Source of the DNA: Pseudomonas flavescens
GTDB taxonomy: Bacteria; Pseudomonadota; Gammaproteobacteria; Pseudomonadales; Pseudomonadaceae
Assembly (NCBI RefSeq): GCF_013408425.1
Contig: NZ_JACBYV010000001.1
Coordinates: 2,604,001-2,668,000, forward strand
Reading direction: 5' to 3'
Length of the DNA stretch: 64,000 bases
This document shows positions 1 through 8,428 of this stretch, in pieces; positions within the stretch are counted from its first letter, which is position 1, and each line of letters begins with the position of its first letter. The notes beneath the pieces are model-generated. The model worked only from the letters and a program-made list of their open reading frames with translations. It was not told the origin of the DNA and searched no databases. The position numbers and the translations under genes are program-made.

Positions 1-240
1 ATCTATTTTGGCAGTGCAATCGACGACCCCGTGAGCTTTGGCCTGGACATGGTCATGGGCTGTTTCCTGCTGGCCATGGTGGTCGGTGGCAAGAAGGATC
101 TGCGGATTTTGATCATCTGGACGGTCGCTGCGTGCGCCTCGCTGCTGGCCTACTGGTATTTGCCCAGCAACAGCCATGTGGTGGTCGGTGCCTTGGCGGG
201 CGGCGTGCTCGGTGCCTTGTGGATGGAGAAGCAAGCATGA
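1..240 (+). CDS. azlC: AzlC-family branched-chain amino acid exporter subunit, 3' end only
   Basis: This is the last 79 codons of a membrane protein whose start lies before the window; the frame is open from base 1. Hydrophobic segments (around LDMVMGCFLLAMVVGG, then the stretch containing IIWTVAACASLLAYW, then the glycine-rich VVVGALAGGVLGALW) fit the C-terminal helices of AzlC, the large subunit of the two-component branched-chain amino acid exporter. The assignment leans strongly on the neighbour, an AzlD-type small subunit whose ATG overlaps the TGA stop of this gene, the usual translationally coupled azlCD layout. Confidence 0.8.
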   Translation: MYFGSAIDDPVSFGLDMVMGCFLLAMVVGGKKDLRILIIWTVAACASLLAYWYLPSNSHVVVGALAGGVLGALWMEKQA

Positions 241-551
241 TGATCGAATCGACGGGTTCCGGCGCCATGATCGTCGTCATCGTGATGGCGGTGGTGACGC
301 TCGCCACCCGTTGGGGCGGTATTTTCGTCATGTCGTTCGTGCCGATAAACCTCAGAACCCAGCAGTTCATCAGTGCCATGTCCGGCTCGGTACTGGTGGC
401 ACTGCTGGCGCCCCTGGCACTTGAAGGCGACAACGGTGCACGGCTGGCATTGGCGAGCACGGCGGTTGTCATGCTGCTGGTCAAGAAACCACTGCCGGCG
501 ATTGCCGCGGGGATACTGGTTGCCGCTCTCGTCAGGCAAACGGGGCTTTAA
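237..551 (+). CDS. azlD: AzlD-family branched-chain amino acid exporter small subunit
   Basis: 104 residues, the usual size for AzlD. The chain is almost entirely hydrophobic, with about three to four membrane helices and the family-like segment containing TLATRWGGIFVMSFVP near residues 20-35. AzlD pairs with AzlC to export branched-chain amino acids or their analogues through the inner membrane. The start overlaps the azlC stop in an ATGATGA arrangement, so either of two consecutive ATG codons (237 or 240) could be used; translation is probably coupled. No terminator is obvious directly after it. Confidence 0.85.
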   Translation: MMIESTGSGAMIVVIVMAVVTLATRWGGIFVMSFVPINLRTQQFISAMSGSVLVALLAPLALEGDNGARLALASTAVVMLLVKKPLPAIAAGILVAALVRQTGL

Positions 552-891
552 ACCGCAGCCTGGCGCTGCCACCACGCGTGGTCAGCGCGGCATCCAACAT
601 TGCGCCAGCGCATTGAATACTTGCCAATTCGCCAATTTTTTATGCGCGAGCGCTCACCTATACTGGCTGACGAATATCATCGTGCTGGTCACTCTCGCCT
701 TCCCGGACTCCTGCAATGCAGGGGCAGGAACTGCTCAGTCAGAGCCCGTCACAAGCCACTCCAGGCCCAGTTCCTGGCGCCAGGCGCCAGGCGCCAGGCG
801 CCATCGCTCAGGCCAGCCGAAAGATAGTTTTTTGAGTCTCCGAAATGACAGGCCACGCCTGGCATCTCGTCCCAGTATCCGGTAATCGATC
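552..891. other. Intergenic region with a 4x7-bp tandem repeat
   Basis: No convincing gene was found in these 340 bases; the open frames present show no recognisable protein. The stretch around 632-664 is AT-rich for this genome and contains a TATACT hexamer (659-664) that could be a -10 element, but no good -35 lies at the right distance. The one clear structure is the GGCGCCA tandem repeat at 776-803. The region separates azlCD from the cation-transporter gene at 892. Confidence 0.5.
776..803. repeat. Four tandem copies of GGCGCCA
   Basis: Four perfect head-to-tail copies of the 7-mer GGCGCCA, each carrying the palindrome GGCGCC. They lie 89 bases before the cation transporter start codon. 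A short GC-rich unit like this can change copy number by replication slippage. Nothing in the sequence shows a protein binding it. Confidence 0.85.
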
Positions 892-1818
892 ATGAAAACA
901 GAACAAGGCATCCTGCGCCTATCCATCGCCGTCACCCTGCTGCTAGCGGGTGGCGGTATCCTCTTTGGTCTCTTGTCGGGGTCCTTCTCCATCGTCTTCG
1001 ACGGCGTCTATTCGCTCGCCGATGCCAGCATGAGTGGCCTGGCACTGATCGTCGCCACGCTGATCCGCAAGCACACGTCCAACAGCGACGCCAACCGCCG
1101 CCTCGCCGAGCGCTTCAATATGGGGTTCTGGCACCTGGAGCCCATGGTGCTGGCGCTCAACGGCACCTTGCTGTGCGGCGTGACGCTGTACGCGCTGATC
1201 AATGCGGTCGGCAGTCTGCTGGCAGGCGGCAAACCCCTCGACTTCGGCTTCGCGATCATCTACGCGCTCGTGGCAACCATCGCCTGCTTCAGCCTGGCCG
1301 CCCTGGAGTTTCGCGCCAACAAACTCATCCGCTCGGACTTCGTGGCCCTGGATGCCAAGGCCTGGGTGATGTCCGGGAGCATCTCGCTGGCATTGTTGAT
1401 CGCCTTCATGCTGGGCGAGGTTACCGCCTCGACCACCTATGGCTGGCTTGGCCCCTACATCGACCCGGCGGTGCTGGCGATCATCTGCCTGGTGATTCTG
1501 CCCATGCCGCTGCTGACCATCCGCCAGGCAATGGCCGATATCCTGCTGGTCACGCCGCCAGCGCTGAAGATGCACGTCGACGAGGTAGCCTCCGGCGTGG
1601 TCGCCCAACAGGGCTTCGTCGGCTATGAAGCCTACGTCGCCAAGGTGGGCCGTGCCCTGCAGGTCGAGCTGTACTTCATCGTGCCTGCCGACTGGCCAGC
1701 CCAGACCCTGGACGACTGGGACCGGCTGCGCGACGCCATCGGCGAAGCGATTGGCGACGAAGGCCCCAACCGCTGGCTGACCATCGCCTTCACCACCGAT
1801 CCGCAATGGGCCAGGTAG
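892..1818 (+). CDS. Cation diffusion facilitator (CDF)-family transporter, atypical metal site
   Basis: 308 residues with about six predicted membrane helices in the first 220 and a soluble C-terminal domain, the CDF/ZnT fold for proton-driven efflux of divalent metals from the cytoplasm. The helix-2 motif reads FDGVYSLADA (residues 36-45) and helix 5 contains LDAKAWVMSG (153-162). By eye, the positions that form the metal site in FieF or ZitB become Y40, D44, D154 and W158, so two canonical His/Asp ligands seem missing. The loop after helix 2 reads FNMGFWHLEP, not the His/Asp-rich form of FieF. Substrate cannot be named; it may move something other than zinc or iron. The ATG at 892 starts the family-length protein. 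Confidence 0.8.
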   Translation: MKTEQGILRLSIAVTLLLAGGGILFGLLSGSFSIVFDGVYSLADASMSGLALIVATLIRKHTSNSDANRRLAERFNMGFWHLEPMVLALNGTLLCGVTLYALINAVGSLLAGGKPLDFGFAIIYALVATIACFSLAALEFRANKLIRSDFVALDAKAWVMSGSISLALLIAFMLGEVTASTTYGWLGPYIDPAVLAIICLVILPMPLLTIRQAMADILLVTPPALKMHVDEVASGVVAQQGFVGYEAYVAKVGRALQVELYFIVPADWPAQTLDDWDRLRDAIGEAIGDEGPNRWLTIAFTTDPQWAR

Positions 1819-1947
1819 CGGCCCTGCTGGCGAGCGAGCAGATCGATATGCACGCTCCAAGCAACAAAGCGTCAACCTCGGGGCAGTAGATCACTCTCGA
1901 GCCAGCTATTAAGGTGCGGCCACTAGCATTCCACGAGGGCTTTGGCC

Positions 1948-2628
1948 ATGGCATCCGTTCGCTTCCAGTACATCTTCGACCCCCTGTGTGGCTGGTGCTA
2001 CGCCAGCTCCCCTGCATTGGCCACGCTGGCACAGGCCTGGCCTGAACGCCTCGAAATGCGCCCCAGTGGTCTGTTTTCCGGCCCGGGTGCGCGGGCGATG
2101 TCCGCCGAGTGGGCGGGCTACGCGTGGAGCAACGATCAACGCATTGCCGCGGCGACCGGCGAAGCGTTCAGCGAGGCATACCGCGACAAGGTGCTGATGG
2201 ATGACGCCACGCCATTCGACTCGACATACATCAACCGGGCGCTGACCGCCGTCCAGCAGATCGGCGCCGAGCTGGAGCCCGGCCTGCTCAGGCAGCTGCA
2301 GGTCGCCAGGTACGTGGCAGGCAGCAACACCGCCATCGTTCAGGTCGTCGCCGACGTGACGGCAGGGTTTCTCGGCGACGCCGGCCACACCACCGACGCC
2401 ACGGAGCTGGGTCAGCGCCTGGAAACGGATGACGCGCTGACCCGACAGACGCAAACACGCATCGACACCACTCAACAGTTGATGAACAGACTTGGCATCC
2501 GTGGCGTACCGCAACTGCTGGTACAGGTCGATGAGACGCTTCACGCCATTCCCTCGGCGGCGCTGTATCAAGGGCGTGACGTACTGCTGGGCGAGCTGCG
2601 CAAAGTGGCTGGAAGCGCACTGGGCTGA
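1948..2628 (+). CDS. Cytoplasmic DsbA/FrnE-family thioredoxin-fold protein
   Basis: 226 residues. The N-terminus has the thioredoxin-fold strand followed by DPLCGWCYASS, giving a CGWC redox motif at C14/C17, and the helical insertion expected of the DsbA family follows. A cis-proline loop is visible near the end (GIRGVPQLLV). There is no signal peptide, so it should act in the cytoplasm as a disulfide oxidoreductase or isomerase of the FrnE-like group, not as a periplasmic DsbA. The ATG at 1948 is preferred over the in-frame TTG at 1942 because GAGGG (1935-1939) sits 8 bases upstream of it. Confidence 0.82.
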   Translation: MASVRFQYIFDPLCGWCYASSPALATLAQAWPERLEMRPSGLFSGPGARAMSAEWAGYAWSNDQRIAAATGEAFSEAYRDKVLMDDATPFDSTYINRALTAVQQIGAELEPGLLRQLQVARYVAGSNTAIVQVVADVTAGFLGDAGHTTDATELGQRLETDDALTRQTQTRIDTTQQLMNRLGIRGVPQLLVQVDETLHAIPSAALYQGRDVLLGELRKVAGSALG

Positions 2629-2673
2629 TCGCGCCTCTGCGCGTTTTCGAGCCCCCGAACCTCGGGAGATCCC

Positions 2674-3099
2674 ATACCCGACTTCACCGGCAAGAGGCTG
2701 CGCCTGCTATTTCCGCAATGGCAGGGCGGCCCCCTACCGGATCTCATGGGGCTCGGCACTGTCAGCCCCTCTTCGCTCGCCGAGCGAGGCAGCCAGCCGG
2801 TGATCGAATGGTTCAAGGCCACAGGCGCCAGGCACCTGGCCATTCACTTCGACCTCGATGCGCTGGATCCGGCGTTCTTCCGAGGGCTGCTGTTCGCTAA
2901 CCCCGCAATGCCCAAAGGCACCTTCGATGGCGTAGCTCAAGGCCAACTGAGCATGGCGCAGGTCGTCGAGGTGTTGAGTGATCTCTCAGCCAACGCCGAT
3001 GTAGTCGGCATCGGAATCGCCGAACATCTGCCCTGGGACGCCCTGGCGCTCAAAACGATGCTGGCCAGGCTTCCGCTGATTGGAGCACGCGACAGTTAA
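2674..3099 (+). pseudogene. Arginase/agmatinase-family pseudogene with lost start codon and internal deletion
   Basis: An open frame of 141 codons carries both ends of an arginase-family enzyme without its middle. The N-terminal part reads DFTGKRLRLLFPQWQGG, matching the start of this family, and is followed almost at once by a C-terminal half with the metal-site motif HFDLDALDP and the late segment ADVVGIGIAEHLPWD. A normal member is about 270-310 residues, so over 100 residues containing the first metal ligands are missing. The expected start codon is ATA at 2674, with a GGGAGA ribosome site 4 bases before it, suggesting ATG mutated to ATA. A shorter product could begin at the ATG at 2746, but it would lack a full active site. 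Confidence 0.8.
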
Positions 3100-3105
3100 G
3101 CCTCT

Positions 3106-4050
3106 CTAGCCAGCGAGCTGGCCCTGTTCAAACGCTTGCCTATCTGCCAGCCCGCGCAACACGGCGATATCCCGCTTGGGCGGCGCGCCGAACAGGCGGC
3201 TGTATTCGCGGCTGAATTGTGAGGGGCTTTCGTAGCCGACCTTGAAAGCAGCGCTGGAAACGTCCAGATGCTCGTTGAGCATCAGCCGTTTGGCTTCGTT
3301 CAGGCGTAGCCACTTCTGGTACTGCAGCGGGCTCATGGCGGTGAGCTGGCGAAAATGATGATGGAAGGTCGGTGAACTCATCTGCACGCGGGCGGCCAGC
3401 TCCTCGACACGCAGTGACATGGCGAAATTGAGTTTCAACCAGTCGATGGCCTTGGCGATGCGGTAACCCTGGCCATCGACGGAGGTGATCTGGCGCAGCT
3501 TGCCAGCCTGATCGCTCATCAACAGCCGGTAGTGAATCTCACGCTGGATCAACGGTGCGAGTACGGGGATGGCCTCCGGCTCATCGAGCAACGCCAGCAG
3601 CCGCTCGAAAGATGCCAGCAGCGGCGCGGTGACCCCGCCGATCCCCACCCCCGTGCCCGCAGATCGATCACGGGTGGTCGGCAGACCGCCCTCGGCGATC
3701 AGCTCGGCCAACACGCGCAGATCGAGCTTCAGGGTCAGCCCCAGGCAGGGCCGCTGCGGGCTCGCCACCAGCACTTCGGAATTGGCGGGCAGGTTCAGCG
3801 AAGTGACCAGAAAACGCGAAGGATCATACGGATAGCCTTCGCCGCCGACCCACAGGCGCTTCTCTCCCTGAGCGACGAGGATGATGCTCGGCTCGACCAT
3901 GCACACTACCGGCGGCGAAGGCTCTTCACGCCTGAAAAAACCAAGTCCGGCAATAGCGGTTTTCTCATCACCCGGGCGGGCAATGCGTGCTCCGATATGC
4001 TGCGTGAGCGACTCGTGCAGCGATGCGATTGGCGCGTTGTGTCTGTTCAT
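3106..4050 (-). CDS. AraC-family regulator with AraC_N-type ligand domain
   Basis: 314 residues from the preferred start (MNRHNAPIAS). The N-terminal half resembles the AraC_N domain, with motifs like VVCMVEPSIILVAQGEKR. The C-terminal 100 residues form a double helix-turn-helix: LRVEELAARVQMSSPTFHHH and VSSAAFKVGYESPSQFSREY. It is transcribed away from the secreted hydrolase gene at 4239, with 188 bases between them, so it likely controls that gene and perhaps the MFS gene that follows. A longer reading from 4140 exists, but it adds 30 residues without a ribosome site and exceeds the family length. Inducer unknown. Confidence 0.82.
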   Translation of the reverse strand: MNRHNAPIASLHESLTQHIGARIARPGDEKTAIAGLGFFRREEPSPPVVCMVEPSIILVAQGEKRLWVGGEGYPYDPSRFLVTSLNLPANSEVLVASPQRPCLGLTLKLDLRVLAELIAEGGLPTTRDRSAGTGVGIGGVTAPLLASFERLLALLDEPEAIPVLAPLIQREIHYRLLMSDQAGKLRQITSVDGQGYRIAKAIDWLKLNFAMSLRVEELAARVQMSSPTFHHHFRQLTAMSPLQYQKWLRLNEAKRLMLNEHLDVSSAAFKVGYESPSQFSREYSRLFGAPPKRDIAVLRGLADRQAFEQGQLAG

Positions 4051-4238
4051 CGTCAAGCCTGTATCTGCTTCTTCATCGCACTCTAACCCGCTCGCTCCGC
4101 CCTTCCCATCGAAAGCCGGCAAGCTCATCGGATCGGGCAAGTAATCCAGTGAATTGCGCTACAGACCGCATGGGCAGCTGCGCAGAATGGCACGACCTGC
4201 GACAGACCACCGATCGCATCACTACCGGAGTGCATTCA

Positions 4239-5321
4239 ATGGACAACTCGTTTTCACGCCTGGGACTGATCCAGAGCGCCCTCTTTGCCGGCATCGCGGC
4301 GTTCGCCAGCGTGCCGGCCGCAATGGCTCAGGAAACACAACGCGCGACAGCGGAAAAGACCATGACCCAGGGGTGGGACAAGACATTCCCCAGAAGCGCC
4401 AAGGTCGAACACCAGAAAGTGACCTTCAAGAACCGCTACGGCATCACCCTGGCAGCCGATCTCTACCTGCCCAGGGAGCGCGGCAGCCAGCCACTTCCGG
4501 CACTGGCTGTCAGTGGCCCGTTCGGCGCGGTGAAAGAGCAGTCGTCCGGCCTGTACGCCCAGACCATGGCCGAACGCGGCTACATCACGCTCGCGTTCGA
4601 TCCGTCCTACACCGGTGAAAGCAGTGGCGAACCTCGCGATCTGGCCTCACCGGACATCAATACCGAAGATTTCAGCGCCGCTGTCGACTTCCTCGGACTG
4701 CAGAAATCGGTCGATCGCCAGCGCATCGGCATCATCGGCATCTGCGGCTTCGGTGGCATGGGGCTGAGCGCCGCAGCGGTCGATACGCGCATCAAGGCCG
4801 TGGTCACCACCGCCATGTACGACATGTCGCGCGTCATGGCAAAGGGCATGAACGACAGCCTTACCAAGGAACAACGCGCACAGACGCTGGAGCAGTTGAG
4901 CCAGCAGCGCTGGGTCGATGCCCAGAACGGAGCGCCAATGCCGGGGCCACGCATCCTGCCGGAGAAACTCAGTGGTAACGACGGCGCGGTCATCGAGGAG
5001 TTCTTCGACTATTACCGCACGCCACGCGGCTTCCACAAGAACTCGCCGAACTCCAATGGCGCCTGGACCACCACCACACCGCTGCCGTTCATGAATCTGC
5101 CGCTGCTGACCAACATCTCGGACATTTCACCACGGCCGATTCTGATCATCGCCGGTGAGCATGCGCATTCGCGCTACTTCAGCGAGGACGCCTTCAAGGC
5201 GGCTGCACAACCCAAGGATCTGTTGATCGTCAGGGACGCCAACCATGTAGATCTTTATGACCGCATGGACAAAATCCCCTTCGAGACGATCACCCATTTC
5301 TTCGACAAGAACCTCAAGTAA
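4239..5321 (+). CDS. Secreted alpha/beta hydrolase with Cys nucleophile elbow
   Basis: 360 residues. Residues 1-30 are a signal peptide ending AAMA, so the enzyme is periplasmic or secreted. The fold is alpha/beta hydrolase of the YcjY/dienelactone-hydrolase-like group: oxyanion region LAVSGPFGAVKEQ, nucleophile elbow GICGFGG with C169 in place of the usual Ser, and a late His in DANHVDLYD. A Cys nucleophile is known in dienelactone hydrolases, so this need not mean inactivity. The start has CCGGAG at 4225-4230, 8 bases upstream. A divergent AraC gene lies at 3106-4050. Substrate unknown. Confidence 0.8.
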   Translation: MDNSFSRLGLIQSALFAGIAAFASVPAAMAQETQRATAEKTMTQGWDKTFPRSAKVEHQKVTFKNRYGITLAADLYLPRERGSQPLPALAVSGPFGAVKEQSSGLYAQTMAERGYITLAFDPSYTGESSGEPRDLASPDINTEDFSAAVDFLGLQKSVDRQRIGIIGICGFGGMGLSAAAVDTRIKAVVTTAMYDMSRVMAKGMNDSLTKEQRAQTLEQLSQQRWVDAQNGAPMPGPRILPEKLSGNDGAVIEEFFDYYRTPRGFHKNSPNSNGAWTTTTPLPFMNLPLLTNISDISPRPILIIAGEHAHSRYFSEDAFKAAAQPKDLLIVRDANHVDLYDRMDKIPFETITHFFDKNLK

Positions 5322-5503
5322 CCACTGCCAAGCCTGACCGAGCGCAACATGCCTGCGCCCGGCCAGGCTTCACGTTTCAGTTGCAAACGCCCTCGCAGTG
5401 CGCCCGCCCCAGCCTTCGATCCACCCCGAATACGCCATTCGCCGGCCCGTTGCGGCTGAACACTGCCCTACCGAATAGCGTTCACGAAACACAGGACTCA
5501 CTT

Positions 5504-6715
5504 ATGTCCCCTACACCCATTTCGTTACCGCCCCAGGCTCCACACGGCTGGGGCGCAGTGCTTGCCATGTCGCTCGCCGCATTCGCCCTGGTCGCCTCCG
5601 AGTTCATGCCGGTCAGCCTGCTCACGCCGATTGCAGCGGATCTGCAGATCACCGAGGGCCAGGCTGGCCAGGGTATCGCCGTGTCGGGGCTGTTCGCCCT
5701 GCTCACCAGCCTGGTCATCGCGGCCATAGCAGCACGTGTCGATCGCAAAAGGCTGCTGCTCTCACTGACGCTGCTGATGATCGTCTCGGGAACGGTGGTG
5801 GCGTTCGCACCGAACTACCTGATCTTCATGCTGGGCCGCGCCCTGATCGGCGTGGCCATCGGTGGCTTCTGGTCGTTGTCGGCGGCGACGGCGATGCGCC
5901 TGGTGTCCAAGGATCAGGTGCCCCGGGCACTGGCCATCGTCAACGGCGGCAACGCTCTGGCGACAGTCGTTGCAGCACCCCTGGGCAGTTTTCTCGGCTC
6001 GCTGATCGGTTGGCGCGGCGCATTTTTCTGCATCGTGCCGGTCGCCACACTTGCCGCTGTCTGGCTGCTGCTTAGCCTGCCTTCGATCAAAACGGAGCGC
6101 AGCGGCAAAAGCAGCAATGTCTTTCGGCTGATGAAGAACCTGCCCGTGGCGCTGGGCATGGTCGCAGTGAGTGTCTTTTTCATGGGCCAGTTCGTGCTGT
6201 TCACCTACCTGCGCCCGTTTCTGGAAACCGTCACTCAGGTCGGTATCAGCATACTGTCGCTCATGCTACTGGTACTGGGCGTGGCCGGTTTGGTGGGCAC
6301 CTTCGTGATCGAGGTATTTCTGAAAAGAGGCCTGTATCGCACGCTCATCGCCATCCCGCTGCTGATGGCGGCAATTGCACTGGCGCTGATTCATTTCGGT
6401 GGCTCGGCCGCCACCACGACCCTATTGCTTGGCCTCTGGGGGCTGGTGGCGACGGCTGCGCCAGTCGGCTGGTGGACCTGGCTGGCGAAAAACCTGCCAG
6501 ACGATGCCGAAGCGGGCGGAGGGCTGATGGTGGCGATCATCCAGCTGGCGATAGCCCTGGGCGCCACCGTTGGAGGGCTGGTGTTCGACCTGAGTGGCTA
6601 TCGGGCAACCTTCGAATCGAGTGCAGCACTGCTGGTGGTCGCCGCTGTTCTCGCCTGCCTGGCGGGGCGTGCCGCGCTACAGGCACCATCGATGGCATCG
6701 CGTACTGCGGCGTGA
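5504..6715 (+). CDS. MFS exporter, NepI-like (DHA1 family)
   Basis: 403 residues with twelve predicted helices. Segments such as FMPVSLLTPIAADL, GRALIGVAIGGFWSLSAA, APLGSFLGSLIGWR and APVGWWTWLAKNL line up with E. coli NepI, the purine-ribonucleoside exporter, as I remember that sequence. It probably exports a small metabolite or drug by proton antiport; the true substrate is not shown by sequence. The ATG at 5504 has AGGA 7 bases upstream, and the upstream extension is non-hydrophobic. It follows the hydrolase by 182 bases and may share the AraC regulator at 3106-4050. Confidence 0.82.
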   Translation: MSPTPISLPPQAPHGWGAVLAMSLAAFALVASEFMPVSLLTPIAADLQITEGQAGQGIAVSGLFALLTSLVIAAIAARVDRKRLLLSLTLLMIVSGTVVAFAPNYLIFMLGRALIGVAIGGFWSLSAATAMRLVSKDQVPRALAIVNGGNALATVVAAPLGSFLGSLIGWRGAFFCIVPVATLAAVWLLLSLPSIKTERSGKSSNVFRLMKNLPVALGMVAVSVFFMGQFVLFTYLRPFLETVTQVGISILSLMLLVLGVAGLVGTFVIEVFLKRGLYRTLIAIPLLMAAIALALIHFGGSAATTTLLLGLWGLVATAAPVGWWTWLAKNLPDDAEAGGGLMVAIIQLAIALGATVGGLVFDLSGYRATFESSAALLVVAAVLACLAGRAALQAPSMASRTAA

Positions 6716-6720
6716 CGCAA

Positions 6721-6756
6721 TCGAGGCAAGGCACACGCCTGCGTGCCTTGCCTCGA
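6721..6756. terminator. Bidirectional hairpin between convergent genes
   Basis: A perfect 14-bp stem, TCGAGGCAAGGCAC at 6721-6734 pairing with 6743-6756, encloses an 8-base loop. It sits just after the MFS stop and just before the end of the convergent SDR gene. There is no T-run, so termination efficiency is uncertain, but place and strength fit a shared terminator. Confidence 0.6.
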
Positions 6757-6759
6757 CCC

Positions 6760-7503
6760 TCAACGGGCGCTGTCGATGATCTGGCCACCATCGGGTGTCA
6801 GGCTGTAACCAGTCAGGAACTGCGCATCCTTGCTGGCGAGAAACAGCACCACCGGTGCGATGTCCTGTTCCGGCGAGCCATGACGGGCCAGCGCATTGCT
6901 AGGCGTGGGCACATCGACCGCAGCTCCCCAGGTGTCTGCAATCGGCAGCACGTTGTTGACGGTGATCCTGTCTGCCCCCCATTCCCGCGCCGCCGAACGC
7001 GTCAGGGCCCGCACCGCCTCCTTGGCCATGTTGTAGGGCGCATAGCCCGGCAGGCCGACCACACCGGCCAACGAGCCGAAGTTGATGATCCGCCCCTCCC
7101 CGCTGGCTTTGAGGTACGGATAGCAGGCCTGCATGGTGCACAGGTAGGCGACCGGCCCCATGGCGAAGTTGCGTTGCAATTGCTCGACCGAGAGTTCGAG
7201 CACCGATGACGTCACTGCCGCGGGGTCGAAAGCGTTGTTGACCAGAATATCGATACGGCCATAGACCGCTACCACCTTGTCCACCGCTGCGCTGACCTGC
7301 CCGGCATCGGCGATGTCGCAGACCACACCGAGGGCCACGCCGCCAGCCGCACGAATATCGGCGACCACGCGCTCGACGTTTTCAGGTGTGCGCGACAGCA
7401 CCGCGACACTGGCACCTTCTGCAGCGAACAGCTTGGCGGTGGCGCGGCCGATGCCGCGACCAGCGCCAGTGACGATGGCAACTTTTCCGTTGAGCCGGGA
7501 CAT
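6760..7503 (-). CDS. Short-chain dehydrogenase/reductase (SDR)
   Basis: 247 residues, a classical SDR: the cofactor motif TGAGRGIG lies near residues 12-19, NNAF near 88-91, a catalytic Ser in INFGSLAG, and the YxxxK motif in APYNMAKEAV. It should reduce or oxidise a carbonyl or alcohol using NAD(P)H in the cytoplasm. Substrate unknown. The gene lies 15 bases downstream of a DoxX-like membrane protein on the same strand, so the two form an operon, and an HxlR-type regulator is divergent from both. This layout is typical of stress-inducible reductase operons. Confidence 0.88.
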   Translation of the reverse strand: MSRLNGKVAIVTGAGRGIGRATAKLFAAEGASVAVLSRTPENVERVVADIRAAGGVALGVVCDIADAGQVSAAVDKVVAVYGRIDILVNNAFDPAAVTSSVLELSVEQLQRNFAMGPVAYLCTMQACYPYLKASGEGRIINFGSLAGVVGLPGYAPYNMAKEAVRALTRSAAREWGADRITVNNVLPIADTWGAAVDVPTPSNALARHGSPEQDIAPVVLFLASKDAQFLTGYSLTPDGGQIIDSAR

Positions 7504-7518
7504 AGCTCGATCTCCAAT

Positions 7519-7926
7519 TCAGTTGGGGGAAGTTTGCTGAGCGACAACCATCGGCCCGTAGGGGGATGCAAGCTCGCGGGCAGCGTTCTGAGTGACGAAG
7601 GAAGCACCCAGCAGTAGCAGACCGATCAGTGCCGGCAGCGCGCCACCGGGCTTGCGCACACCGATGTGCGCAAGCCCGGACAGCAACAGATGAAAGAACA
7701 TGCCGGCATAGGCAAGATCACTGAGCACCACACTGAAACGCGACAACATCGTGGCCACCGCCAGCAGCTTCACGGCAGTGAGCAGCGGCACCAGGTAGGC
7801 CGGGTAACCGAGATCAGCGAGGGCCTGACGAACCCAGTCACGCTTGACGATGTACAGCGTGGCGGAAGCCAGGTAGAGCAGAGACAGCAGCGCGGTGCTG
7901 AACCAATAGAGGTAACTTTCGATCAT
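7519..7926 (-). CDS. DoxX-like membrane protein
   Basis: 135 residues with four hydrophobic helices, the DoxX-like fold (for example YFSTALLSLLYLASATLY-type first helix and PLLTAVKLLAVATML). The initial helix includes the SAT/KR pattern common in this family. Function in this family is poorly known; members are often beside oxidoreductases and HxlR or TetR regulators. It is the first gene of a two-gene operon with the SDR at 6760. Its start is 85 bases from the divergent HxlR gene, so that regulator probably controls it. Confidence 0.8.
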   Translation of the reverse strand: MIESYLYWFSTALLSLLYLASATLYIVKRDWVRQALADLGYPAYLVPLLTAVKLLAVATMLSRFSVVLSDLAYAGMFFHLLLSGLAHIGVRKPGGALPALIGLLLLGASFVTQNAARELASPYGPMVVAQQTSPN

Positions 7927-8011
7927 GCTATTTCATTCCTGGATAGGGTTTTCGCATCGAACCGGGGCTACGATGTCGTCTAAGATGAAAAGCCACAAGT
8001 AGGATGAAAAA

Positions 8012-8404
8012 GTGATAGTTAGTATGGAAAACCAGACTAAAGACGCCGAACAGGTCAACATGCACGAGGAAATGCGCCGCGCATTCGCGCTGCTCTCGGG
8101 CAAGTGGAAACTGGAAGTCATGTGGCTGCTGAACCAGCGTGTCTATCGCTTTGGCGAGCTGCGCAAAGCCATCCCCGGTATCACCCAGCACATGCTGACA
8201 GCGCAGTTGCGCGAGCTGGAAAGCGACGGGCTGGTGACACGCACCGTGTTCGCGGAAGTGCCACCCCGAGTCGAATACGAAATGACCACCAAGGCACGCG
8301 CCCTCGGCCCGACCATGGAGGCACTGATGCAATGGTGGAGCGAATACGGCAACAGCGTGCCGGTAAAGCCCAACCCTAGAGGCCGCAAGCCGAGGGATGC
8401 TTGA
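8012..8404 (+). CDS. HxlR-family transcriptional regulator
   Basis: 130 residues with a winged helix-turn-helix of the HxlR type: LLSGKWKLEVMWLL, RFGELRKAIPGITQHMLTAQL and the wing region VPPRVEYEMTTKARAL. The redox Cys often found before the first helix is absent. GTG at 8012 is the likely start because AGGA (8001-8004) is 7 bases upstream; the later ATG at 8024 would be too far. The promoter gap shared with the DoxX/SDR operon holds a direct repeat GATGAAAA at 7984-7991 and 8003-8010, a possible but unproven binding site. It likely represses that operon. Confidence 0.85.
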   Translation: MIVSMENQTKDAEQVNMHEEMRRAFALLSGKWKLEVMWLLNQRVYRFGELRKAIPGITQHMLTAQLRELESDGLVTRTVFAEVPPRVEYEMTTKARALGPTMEALMQWWSEYGNSVPVKPNPRGRKPRDA

Positions 8405-8428
8405 AACGCGTATGGCAGTGCGGTCGGC

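Noticed and set aside
776-803. Possible CRISPR or iteron array
   Set aside because: Units are only 7 bases with no spacers, and no cas or replication genes are near.
373-885. 170-codon frame spanning azlD and the first gap
   Set aside because: Starts inside azlD in another frame; Trp/Arg/Cys-rich product without features.
943-1875. 310-codon open frame on the minus strand
   Set aside because: Lies antisense to the CDF transporter, is His/Gln/Arg-rich without domain features and has no ribosome site; typical high-GC shadow frame.
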